Position numbers and translations under genes: made by a program
Source of the DNA: Hsuehochloa calcarea
Taxonomy: Eukaryota > Streptophyta > Magnoliopsida > Poales > Poaceae
Direction: 5' to 3'
NCBI GenBank assembly: GCA_036346395.1
Contig: CM070603.1
Location: forward strand, 26,135,045-26,199,044
Length of the DNA: 64,000 bases
Notes under the pieces: generated by a model
Database searches by the model: none
What the model was told of the DNA's origin: nothing
The model's input: only the letters and a program-made list of their open reading frames with translations
Part shown: positions 55,154-64,000 of the stretch, piece by piece
How positions within the stretch are numbered: the stretch's first letter is position 1
How the letters are laid out: each line of letters begins with the position of its first letter

Positions 55154-55699
55154 GGGAGAACCCTGGAGTTAGGGTTAGACTTTTGGGAGAAAGAAAATTA
55201 GGGTTAGCCTTAGCAAAAAGGTTTGTTTTGCTTTGAGAGTTTGTTGAGAGAGAATGAATCAAAATCTTGTAATCATTCCTCTGTGGTTCCTTGTAATCTT
55301 TTGATTTCTATTAATGAATCTCGAGGTTTTGATTACTTGCCTATGCCTTTCTCTATTCTCTTCTCGCTCATGTTGAATATTTAAGGTTTTGATGTATCTT
55401 TTGATTCGTCCAATGGAATAGCATGAAACTTGATATCTAGAGTCGTTTTGCTATTGCTAATGGATTCCCAAAGTCTCATGAACTAAGAATCGAGAATCGT
55501 GTCTATTTTGGTTTTGGTCCTTCTTTCCCTTCTTCAAGAAATCCATATTTAGCTTGATTATTGGATCTTTGTTTGCGATTCTTCTCAATAAGGTCAAGAT
55601 GGTGTTTAGGATGATGTCCTGTGAACCTTGACCTGAGAAGAGCACTCAAGATTTCAAATTTTGGATTTTTGGGAAAAACCGAGCGCCTTGTTCTTCTTC

Positions 55700-55830
55700 G
55701 GACAATCGAACTTCCGATTGTCCATGGCGAAGACTATCGCAGCGGAACTTCCGCTGAATCCGGAACTTCCGGAGTGCGAACTCATCACGGGTAAAATCGA
55801 ACGTCCGATTACTCGAGCACTGAAACTTCG
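55700..55830. repeat. Palindrome cluster, U5 side of LTR I
   Basis: ATCGAACTTCCGATTG, GCGGAACTTCCGCTG, TCCGGAACTTCCGGAG and ATCGAACGTCCGATTA within 130 bp, ending about 135 bp before the LTR end. Several have extended dyad symmetry beyond the 11-bp core. Confidence 0.8.
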
Positions 55831-55964
55831 TTTTGTTCTCTGATCTTGCTTTACTCTTCTTGAGATATCCAGAGGACTTTGTAGGTCTTAGTTAATTACA
55901 GCAGAGGAGAGTTATTATTTTTAAAGCACCATTCACCCCCTCTGTTGCCATTTGGTCCTTCAAT

Positions 55965-55977
55965 TGGTATCGAGCGG
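55965..55977 (+). other. Primer binding site of copia I, altered
   Basis: TGGTATCGAGCGG in the place of TGGTATCAGAGCCGG; two bases are missing. The leader GTTAGCTCTTCTTTATAGA and the following sequence match copia A. Confidence 0.7.
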
Positions 55978-56015
55978 TTAGCTCTTCTTTATAGATCTTA
56001 ACCGGTCTTCGAGCC

Positions 56016-58220
56016 ATGGCAACGGACAAGTATTCCACCAAGCCTCCGGTCTTTGATGGTCCGATTACCCTTCCGAAGAGCCGAATGGAAACGTATATCC
56101 GTGCTCGTGGGTATGCCATCCGGAGAAAGGTGAAGGTCGATTTGTTTGTTCTCGCCGATGAGAACATCAATGTGGGAAATATGGTCGATGTTGAGGCAAA
56201 TGCTAAGGCAAGGAACATTATCATTCGTGGTTTGAGCGTATGAGTTTGATCGTATTTCATTTGATTTCGCTTATGACATCCGGGTGACCCTCGATGCATA
56301 CCATGAGGGCACCACTCGATTAAGACGGCTCGACAAGACCAGCCAAGCGAGAATATAGTAAATTTGAGATGCTTGTCGGTGAATCTCTTGTGAGTGCTTT
56401 TCGCGTTTTCATAATATTTTGAGCAACCTCCGAGCGGTCGGTCTTACATACCCGACTCGGATAACGCCGACAGATGCTTTCTGACTCGATCTTCGTGTTT
56501 GGGAGATGAAAGTGACTACCATCAAGGATAGCACGGACCTCTCGACCACGACTCTTGATGCGCTTTACTCGCGTCTCAAGACTCACGAGATTGACATTGT
56601 CTCTCAAGGTCGAAGTCACGATGATGGCTTTAGTCACCGATCCCACCTCGGATCTTCTTACGAGTCGACACGGGTTCTCCCTAGTCGCTCTCGTGACATA
56701 ACGATGATCGCTAGAGCAACTTGAGGATGAACAGCTAGCCCTCCTAGCTCGGAAGTTTTCCCATGCTTACAAGAGGAGGAGGGATGGTAAAAGAGGAGGT
56801 CCTGTGATTTGTTTCGAGTGTGGTGGCCCCAACCACATCCGAGCAAACTGTCCCAAGCTTGGGAAGGGCAAAGGTGACTATGGCGGTCCAAGCAAGAACG
56901 ACTACATCGACAAGAACCGCAACACGAAGCCCTCAGCACCTGATCAAGGCAAGAAGAAGTTCCGCAACTTTGGGAAGGCTAAGAAGCTGTTCCATCGCGT
57001 CCTCACCGCCCTCGACGAACTGGACACCAGCGAGGTGGAGGGGTGGAGTGACGATGATGGGAAGGACGATCATGATCCCAAGGACGACGGCAACTTCTCC
57101 GGCATGTGCTTCATGGCCCTCGGGCGAATCGAGCGACAATGTGTACTCCGACTCCGATGAGGTTAGTCCCACTTATGACCAGCTTAATGATGCTTTTCTT
57201 AAGCTAGGTAGATTTCATGCTAAGTCTAGGGCTAAGTGTTCCGTGTTGGAGAAGGAAGTAGCTAGACTATCACGGGAGCTTACTTCACTTACATCTGCTC
57301 CCTTCCGTGATGATTGTGACACTTGCTGTGTTTTGCTTGATGACATGGAAAAATTAAGGACCTTACATGATAGTGTGTCCTCTGAACTTGACATGATTAA
57401 GGTAGAGAACATTAGCCTTCTTGCTGAATTAGAGATGAGTAGGATAGCACCTCCTTCATCCACTAATGTTGAGGCTACTGCTTGCACCTCATGTGAGGTT
57501 AAGGACAATTCGTTTAGAGGTCTTTATACCATGTTGCTTGATCTGCCTGAAACTTGTGAAAATTGTAATAATCTCAAGATGAACCTAAACAGGCGGATCA
57601 CAAAATTGTTGAATTTCAAGTCGCGCTACTAGAGCCTATTGTTTCTTGTTTAAACTGTCCTAAGTTAATCACAATTAGAATCAGATTCAAGCGCTTCAAG
57701 AAATGATTGATCACAAGAATAAATTGGCTCAAGATGCTTCTAAGGACCTTGTTAGCTCACCTTGCAATCATTGTAATAAACTAAAATGTGATTTGGTTGC
57801 ATTGGATGAAAATGTGTGAAGCTAACTAAGGACCTTCTAGAGACACAATCATCTGCTTGTATTGTGTGTGCTGGGAAGAACTCTAAGGGTTTGGTAGAGA
57901 CGCCTAGCAACGTGAACCAATCTGCTAGCAGTAGGAATGTCCCCCAAAGTCGGCCGTGGCGTGCACAAGCAAATCTTTCCTCTGTTGTTGGTTCTTCTTC
58001 GCTTCCCTTACCTTCTGTGTCCCTTCTTTCCCCTCTCTTCTTGCACCTCTCTCTTTGGGAGTGTCAAGATCTTATGAACACTCTCGAGAGGTTTGTAGGA
58101 GGCAAGAAGAAGCTCAATCTCATTCTAGACAAATCTAAAATTTGCAGATTTAATCGTGGTCTAGGATATGATATCCGGGAGGATATGAGGAAGCATCCAC
58201 CGTCGTGCTCAAAACCATAG
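56016..58220 (+). pseudogene. gag: Copia I gag
   Basis: ATG at 56016 (MATDKYSTKPPVFDGP), the position of the lost start in A. Capsid-like sequence is interrupted by several frameshifts between 56240 and 56760. CCHC knuckle CFECGGPNHIRANCPK at about 56813-56862; acidic patch and DDGNFSGMCFMA; then a coiled-coil frame with CDTCCVLLDDMEKL and CENCNNLKM, broken near 57630 and 57810. The tail runs past FVGGKKKLNLILDKSK. Order of parts equals that of A and H. Confidence 0.8.
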
Positions 58221-59960
58221 CACCGTGTGTGATCAAAACTAAGCCGGGATCGAGAAAGTCAATTTTAAGTCAGCGGGTTTTGTTCAAAGGATTTCGACAA
58301 GAAGGTGATTCCACTGCAGCCTTCGGCCTCGTAAAGCGTATCATTGCACTTTCATCGTAAAGATGGACATTTAGTTGATCATTGCTTCAGCGCGCCAAGA
58401 TCGCTGTAGAGACCGTGTTGAGTCTCTTAGGCACATTCTGGTCAGCCCGGATCTTGAGTGCACCTAAGACCAACACGAGGTCTAGGTTTGTTCCATCGAT
58501 GATTTTGGGCAAGATCGAGGACTTGGTTTTTCCGAAGTTTTCGATTTTCGTCCTCATGCTCCCTTTGGTCGTAATCTCCGCGTCCCGAGGGTAGATCTCG
58601 CTTTTCCTTTCGAGATAGCTACATGGCGAGATCAAGATGTTATCGCACTTCGACTCGCTCCTCCATAGCAATCGGATCCAAAGAACAGTCGAGATCTTTG
58701 ACTTGTTGAGTGACGAGAGCGAGGGTAGATAGAGGTCGGCCTTGCTTGACTACTTCATCTGCTCGTCGTGTTACTCAAGATTGGGTGCCAAAATCACTCG
58801 CGATTCACCCCAAGATCGAGACTTTACTCTGTTGACTCGTGGTCGCCGGCCGGGAAGGAAAGGTCCGGATTGTAGACTCCGTTGTTCACGCATATGACCG
58901 TGAGTCTCGTTGGTTTTCTTCCCTAGCCCGCGCTCGGGTGATGAGACGATCACCTTCGAGATGCTTCATTTGGGCGCGTCATCGCTAAAGGTACTGTGAG
59001 CATTAATGATTCTTTTATTTTAAAAGATGTTGCCTTAGTAAGTAAGCTGCAGATAATCGCTTTGCCTCTCACCACCGATGACGGTTTCGAGGTGAGCTTT
59101 AAGAAAAACAATTGCAAAATTCTTGATTCTTCTGTAGTCTAGTTTATGGATTTCTCGTTATGGGAGGATTTTTCGTGCTGATTTTTCCGATCTTCCGTGA
59201 TCCTCTCCGATGTTTAATTGCTTCAATCCCGTGATTTGTCTTTCGGCATAGGAGACTTGGTCATATAGGATTTGATCATCGACCCGAGTTAGCGGCCACG
59301 ATCTCATTCGTGGTTTGCCAAACTCAAAATGGTCAAGGATCTTGTTTGTGCTCCTTGCCTAGACACGGCAAAATGGTTGCCGCTTCACATCCTCCGCCAT
59401 GATGACTATGACAGATGCACCGTGTCAATCGCCCATATGGACACATGAGGACCACTAGAGTCGAACGAGAGGGAGGAAGTGGTACGCACTTGTCGTGGTC
59501 GATGACTTCTCGAGGTATTCTTGGGTGTTCTTCTTAGCCTCGAAGGATGAGACGCTTACTCTTTTTCGTGGTCTTTTGGTAGGCTTTCGTTGAGCTCCTG
59601 GTGCATTACGAGCAATTCGACCGATAATGGCACCGAGTTCAAGAATTCCTACTTTGAGAGTTTTGTGGTGAGACAGTGTAGAGCACCGCCTCGCCTCCAT
59701 ACGCCCCCAACAAAATGGCGCTTGTGGAGAGGAAGAACCGCACCTTGGTCGAGATGGCGGGACGATGCTTGATGAGTACTCTACACCTAGGAAGTTTTAA
59801 TGAGGCAATTGCTCTCGCTTGTCATGTTTCTAATGAGTTTTCTTCTGCACTCTTGCATCGCACTTCTTATGAGTTGAGATATGGGCGAAAACCCAGCCTC
59901 GCATTTTCGTGTGTTTGGTTGCAAGTGTTTTATTCTCAAGTCCGGGAACCTAGATAAGTT
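58221..59960 (+). pseudogene. pol: Copia I protease and integrase, heavily decayed
   Basis: Only short blocks survive in changing frames: KYHCTF-like knuckle remains (about 58340), a degenerate protease site (GATTGTAGACTCCG at about 58870), ILKDVALVSKL-like sequence (about 59020), integrase RRLGHIGFDH (about 59250), VVVDDFSRYSWVFF (about 59495), NGTEFKNSYF (about 59630) and LVERKNRTLVEMA (59715-59755). Frames change every 50-150 bp through small deletions, often where the sequence now reads TCGA, GCGA or CGAG. Confidence 0.65.
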
Positions 59961-60369
59961 CTTCCGTCTTGGTCTTAGTGCGATCTTTTCCTCGAAATCT
60001 CCGAGAATCAACGTCTCCTGCAACCCGCAATAAACTAAATAAATAAGCAATGCGAATGGCGATGATATGGGACCACTGACACAATGATAGGGAGGTGGTT
60101 CCAAAGGCAATCGTGAGCGATGCTTCACGAGCGTGAGTGGTACCACGGGTAGATCGCTTATTACTAACCCATTGGTGTTTTTACGTGAGCGGGCGCGAGA
60201 TCGCCCGATAATTGGCCGAATTAGACTTCGTTATTTTCAAGAAATCACTCGTGATGCTCGTGCGTGGAGAGCCCCAAGGTAGATCTCACAAGACGGACTT
60301 GGCGGTGCATTCGATGTCCCAGAGTCCAACGCTGCAGAATCAGAAAACAAAACTTCGAATTTCCTATGT
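59961..60369. other. Unassigned interval
   Basis: Copia I integrase homology stops near 59960. This stretch has no recognisable coding motif on either strand and no clear repeat partner in the window. It may belong to the inserted sequence that contains R1. Confidence 0.3.
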
Positions 60370-60555
60370 GTCTAAAATACGTCAAACCACCAAATAACAT
60401 GAGGACTATCTACATGGTATATTCATCGACGCAATCGGATAGCATGCTTCACCATCATAGAATCTAACAAGAGGCGTATAAACAAAAATAGAATAATCCA
60501 TGGAATTATGGTGGTGTCTAGCATTTTACATGTAGCCATGTGGAGGGTATGACGT
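60370..60555. repeat. Dispersed repeat R1, copy 2
   Basis: Matches about 45735-45913 (AGCATGCTTCACCATC, AACAAAAATAGAATAATCCA, GGAATTATGGTGG, TTTTACATGTAGCCATGT). It shows short deletions relative to copy 1. In copy 1 a CACTA end follows; here the CACTA terminus itself is missing. Confidence 0.55.
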
Positions 60556-61835
60556 ATATCTGGCAAAGTTTGAAATAGTCACGAATCTTTATGGGATGGC
60601 CGTTTGCGAGGGCCTCGCCCTAGGCAAGGACCATAACCCTATGTAAGACTTGTGAGGGACCTGCAAGAGCTCCCGGGAATTTTGAGTCGCGAGGGGTCTT
60701 AGCCGAGCCATCTTTTGGCACTGAGAGCTTGGAGGGTTTACGACCAGCACTCTCTCCTGAAGGGCCCTGCTTCCACCGCACTCGAGGGCCGTACGTCTTT
60801 GCCAAGGGCGTCGGGCCCTCGCAAATAATTATTTTTTTGGAAATCTTTTCGAGGGCCTCCAACCTGCAACCTTCAAAAGATATTATTTGAAAATATTTGG
60901 AGGGCCATGGGAGGCCCTGCAAAATTATTTTTTTGATCAATCTTGCGTGGTCCTCAACCTTAGCCCTGCAAAGAATTATTCTTTTTTGAAAACTATTTGC
61001 CGAGGGCTTCGGACCTTGAAAGAAATTTTATTTATTTTTCAGTCTTTGCCCAGGCCTCCATGGCCTGGGACCAAAATGGGGTTCAGAAAATATTAATGAG
61101 TTTGTCAGGACTGGTCATTGCCGTGCAAAGGGGTATTTTAATTTTTTTTGGTTTTTGCATTCCATCGACACAAGCATTTCATTATATATCAACCATCACA
61201 TATATATTCACATGAACCCATTTTCTACAATATATCATAACCATAATTGTGAACCACAAATCACAATATATTACAACGAAAGTCACATGTTCATCATCAT
61301 TCACAAATATATTACAACCACAATTCACATTGTTACACAAGTTCATGAAATCCAAGCACAAGTCAGACCATAAACCACAAATATTACAATAAAGTCAACC
61401 ACATCACCTAGCACTAGTCCTCACAAGGTAGCCTATGAGACGGTGGTGAAGGAAAGCTTGGATCACCGCTTCCGCCTCGGTGATGATTGGAACTCTTGCG
61501 ACGAGTGCCAAGGCGTCGATTGCATGTGGAGTAATCGAAACAGCTGGAACTTAGGATTGCATCTAGTAATCTAGAAATACAAAAGATTAGACTCAATTGA
61601 AAATTTCACAGCACCTCCTCGACGGAGGTTTCAAACTGAAGAAACAGCGCACAACGCAGCATCCTACAAAGCTCGACGCGACATCCACACATTGAAAAAG
61701 GTTTCATACATGAAAGCACAAGCCGTAAAGTGAACTTTCATACTTAGATATTCGGGTAGGTGGGTAGCTGAAAATTGCTCACCCGATGCTTGCCAAGACT
61801 TTGCATGATCACCATCATCTCAGCTACCATTGCTT
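60556..61835 (-). mobile_element. CACTA-like segment with subterminal motifs
   Basis: Directly after R1 come repeated motifs of the type GCGAGGGCCTCGCCC, CGAGGGCCTCC, GGAGGGCC and CCGAGGGCTTCGG (60608-61020), like the subterminal repeats of grass CACTA elements. Next is an AT-rich region with many CACAAATAT/CATATATT words (61150-61400). On the minus strand at 61414-61596 a short frame ends GGSGDPSFPSPPSHRLPCED, possibly the C-terminus of a CACTA-encoded protein. The inference rests on motif style; no intact terminal repeat is seen. Confidence 0.4.
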
Positions 61836-62150
61836 GGCATCCGTACTCTTCCTCTTGTCTATCTCGAGCCTTCCATGCGCTTTCGGCTCGGTAGATGGAT
61901 TGCCTTTGTTCTTGCAATCATTGGCACAATATTTCACCCAAGTATCGAGGAAGCAAATCCTAATTTAGGTATGTAAATACACGGCCGAGTAAACAGATTC
62001 AGGAGTGCATGGACTTTGAGGACTCGCAGGATTGGCTATCGTATGCGCTGCCATTGGTGATCCGCGTGTTGCATTGCCAAGGACGGAACAGCAGTGCTCC
62101 AAGCATATTGATACGATTCCACTTCTTGAGCTTGTAGCCCGGGAGCCTTG
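61836..62150 (+). pseudogene. Extra, scrambled copy of copia RNase H sequence
   Basis: Segments match 62870-63240: GGCATCC.TACTCTTCCTC, TTGTCTATCTC, CATTGGCAC, CGAGGAAGCAA, CTCGCAGGAT, TTGCATTGCCAAG, and CCAAGCATATTGATA. They occur in the same order but with many small indels. Either a second relative of I or a local duplication. Confidence 0.5.
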
Positions 62151-62392
62151 ATCGCTCGGATCATGGGCATCCAGCATTGTAATCTTCCCCTAGATCTCCC
62201 TTCACCGGGGACGTTACTTGGACTTTAGTGTACGCTGGCGAGTCACCGGGGGGGCAAGTCAAGGAGATAGAGACACGCCCATGTGGGACATAGCCCACCT
62301 TGAACTCGAGACCTCCTCGTCGCAGCCTCGCGAGAAAGACGGAAGATGGTGAGAAACCATGCATTGAGCATAAATAATGAGTAAGTGCTTAG
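62151..62392. other. Unassigned interval before I RT
   Basis: A minus-strand frame (62161-62364) contains EFKVGYVPHGRVSISL and CPPGDSPAYTKVQV; I do not recognise it. It could be another piece of a CACTA-associated protein. Plus strand shows nothing. Confidence 0.3.
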
Positions 62393-63355
62393 ATGGGTAA
62401 AATTGACAAGACCTTGTTCATCCGCTGCCTTGGCACCGATCTTCCGCTCGTCCGGATCTACGTGGATGACATTATCTTTGGCGGCCTCGCATGCTCGCTT
62501 TCCCGCTTTTCCGATGTCATGAGCTCTGAGTTTGAAATGAGCATGATGGGCGAGTTGAGTTTCTTCCTTGGCTTCCAAATCAACAGACTGGAGGGTACCT
62601 TTCTTCATCAAGGCAAATACACTCGAGACCTCCCTGGCTTTCGACATGAATGATGGAAAGCCAAGATCAACTCCAATGGCATCTACAAATGCTCGATCCG
62701 ATGAAGAGCGCGAACCTATTGACCAAAAGGATTTCAGAGCATGATTGGCTCTCTCTGTACCTCACGACTCGAGACCGATATACACTTTTCGGTGTCTTTG
62801 TGCTCGGTTTGAGCTTCTCGCGATCTCACCGTCAGCAGTGAAGCGCATCTTCGGTACCTTCGAGCTACCATTGACTATGGCATCCGGTACTCTTCCTCTT
62901 CTTGTCTATCTCTTAGAGCCTTCTCCGATGCGACTTTGCGGGTCAGAGGATAGATAGGAAGAGCACTTCCGCACTTGTCAATTCATTGGCACTTCTCTCG
63001 CCTCCGGTCGCCGAGGAAGCAATCCGGTGTTGCGCACCACCGCAGAGGCCGAGACGCTGTCGCACCGATGGCTTGTCGTAGTCAAGTGCTTTGATGGTCT
63101 CGACCTCGCAGGATTTCGGCTATCTATCGATCTGCGTCCACTCTTCGTGATAACACGCTCGCGATTTGCATTGCCAAGAACCCAGGCAACATTCTCGACC
63201 AAGCATATTGATATCGATATCACTTTCTTAGAGACCATGTAGAGAAGGGTGACATTGTGCTCGTGCCAGGAGAGTGAGCACCGGTCAGATATCTTCACTA
63301 AGCCTCGGACGCTCTCGCTTTCACTCTGGGAGAGCTTGGGGTGGTTTGTCCTACG
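62393..63355 (+). pseudogene. pol: Copia I reverse transcriptase and RNase H, decayed
   Basis: RT: IDKTLFIRCLG, the catalytic YVDDIIFGG (about 62460), MSMMGELSFFLGFQINRLEG and FLHQGKYTRDL, then broken sequence equivalent to SRPDIHF...CARF (about 62765). RNase H pieces: SALVNSLALLSPPVAEEA-like (62985), DNT-x-AI-x-IAKN-like at about 63160, KHIDIDITFLE (about 63205), DIFTKP (about 63285). It ends in the ELGV-like region near 63340. The N-terminal RT half is absent, replaced by the inserted sequence upstream. Confidence 0.75.
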
Positions 63356-63386
63356 ATCCTGTGAGGGGGTTAGCGCAGTACATCAG

Positions 63387-63413
63387 TATTATATTATATT
63401 ATATTATATTATA
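63387..63413. repeat. Microsatellite (ATATT)n
   Basis: About five perfect copies of the pentamer ATATT, just after the end of copia I pol. Confidence 0.9.
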
Positions 63414-64000
63414 CGCTTACTCCTTTCTCGTTTCATTTCTTTTAATATTTCGGTCAAGTCCTTCCAAAGATAGGTTAGAGTGTTTCTCTTGCCACATTGC
63501 TTTGATCGCTACTTCTTGTCTTGTGCTTCTAGGATGTCGCTTATTAGTCGCTCTTCCTCTCTAAGTAGAGCTTACTCACTTCTTATAGGTTCTAGCAGGG
63601 TCGGGCCACCCTTGGGTAGACAGGATGCATGTTTGCTCCTTAGTGTTTGTGTAGATCACCTAATAGTCCTAGAATCATATGGGGTAGATAAGAATGCATC
63701 TGAGCGATAGTTTTCTATATCTTTTCTATGCTCTAAAGGACCTTTTCGGTTACTTATCGATTCTCGCTTTTGTTCCTTTGGTTCTGGGGAGTTATTCTTG
63801 GTTATTCCATATTCTTAATTGTGTCATAACTCAACCTCGAATTAAAAGATGCATCTCATTCAAGGGAATCGATTTTTGTGTATTTCATCAAGCATTGCAT
63901 AATAATCAAATGGAGCCTTGTTTATTATCCCTTATGATCTGCTTTTCACCTTTTACATCTTGCCATGATTTATGCTAAACCGCTAGATCTATCATGACTT
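63414..64000 (+). other. 3' spacer of copia I, start
   Basis: No gene seen. Position corresponds to the non-coding spacers of A, B and H. Near the end, ATTTATGCTAAACCGC and TGCCATGATTTATGC resemble CATGTTTTGCCATGATTGAA of the A spacer (13569). The 3' LTR of I lies beyond the window. Confidence 0.45.

Larger units (their letters stand above)
54371..55962 (+). mobile_element. 5' LTR of copia I
   Basis: About 1.59 kb, start taken at TGATGAGTATTTGACAAGAG where homology to H gag ends, end TTTGGTCCTTCA before the primer site. Same layout as LTRs A/B/H (two palindrome clusters around a TATA box, end ATTCACCCCCTCTGTTGCC) but almost no base-level similarity, and the palindromes have another sequence. 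A distinct Sirevirus family. Confidence 0.8.

Noticed and set aside
63387..63413. (ATATT)n as a functional site
   Set aside because: Short simple-sequence repeat with no associated feature.
1..64000. Host protein-coding, tRNA or rRNA genes
   Set aside because: I looked for conserved non-transposon protein blocks and RNA-gene signatures and saw none; a profile search would be needed to exclude small genes.

Overview
This window looks like intergenic DNA from a large grass genome (Poaceae; the families resemble those of rice and its relatives, but the sequence does not fix the species). I find no ordinary host gene. Almost everything is LTR retrotransposon: four Sirevirus-type Ty1/copia elements (A, B, H, I, plus LTR fragment P), four groups of Ty3/gypsy material (C, D, E with very large Tekay/Del-like LTRs; F and G, Tat/RIRE2-like), and pieces of CACTA (En/Spm) DNA transposons. 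All coding regions are broken by stops, frameshifts or deletions.

Layout. 1-4945: minus-strand gypsy D (internal ORF, primer binding site, 4-kb LTR). 4946-6692: solo copia LTR B1 inside the D LTR, flanked by CTATG. 6698-8021: tip of the D LTR, a CACTA-type gene fragment, a rearranged piece of gypsy G and the first 57 bp of LTR C. 8022-20775: copia B (5' part lost), split by nested copia A (8579-16036). 20776-22530: B 3' LTR, again followed by CTATG and a second copy of the D/CACTA/G flank (22531-24520). 24521-33068: element C, with two 3.0-kb LTRs around 2.5 kb without pol, inserted in the gag of G. 33074-36843: rest of G (gag, protease, RT, RNase H, extra RNase H; no integrase). 36969-37411: copia LTR fragment P. 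37412-41024: LTR E. 41025-45658: minus-strand gypsy F. 45659-45933: a shared repeat ending in a CACTA terminus. 45934-54370: minus-strand copia H. 54371-64000: plus-strand copia I, inserted in H gag and interrupted by CACTA-like sequence.

Insertion order read from nesting: D went into a CACTA-derived gene; B into the D LTR; A into B; C into G. A later rearrangement then duplicated part of the B/flank region (4946-8021 against 20776-24577).

The most interesting signals are: (1) a small acidic reading frame split by a phase-1 intron, located inside the LTRs, with both exons preserved in the two LTRs of C (GC-AG intron) and an apparent homologue in the diverged LTR D; (2) paired clusters of 11-bp palindromes in the copia LTRs, CGGTCNGACCG in A, B and H but CGGAANTTCCG in I, at the same LTR positions; (3) an in-frame UAG at the gag/protease boundary shared by A and H; (4) a chimeric 16-kb tandem arrangement with a solo LTR at one end; (5) a C-poor, strand-asymmetric internal domain in element C.
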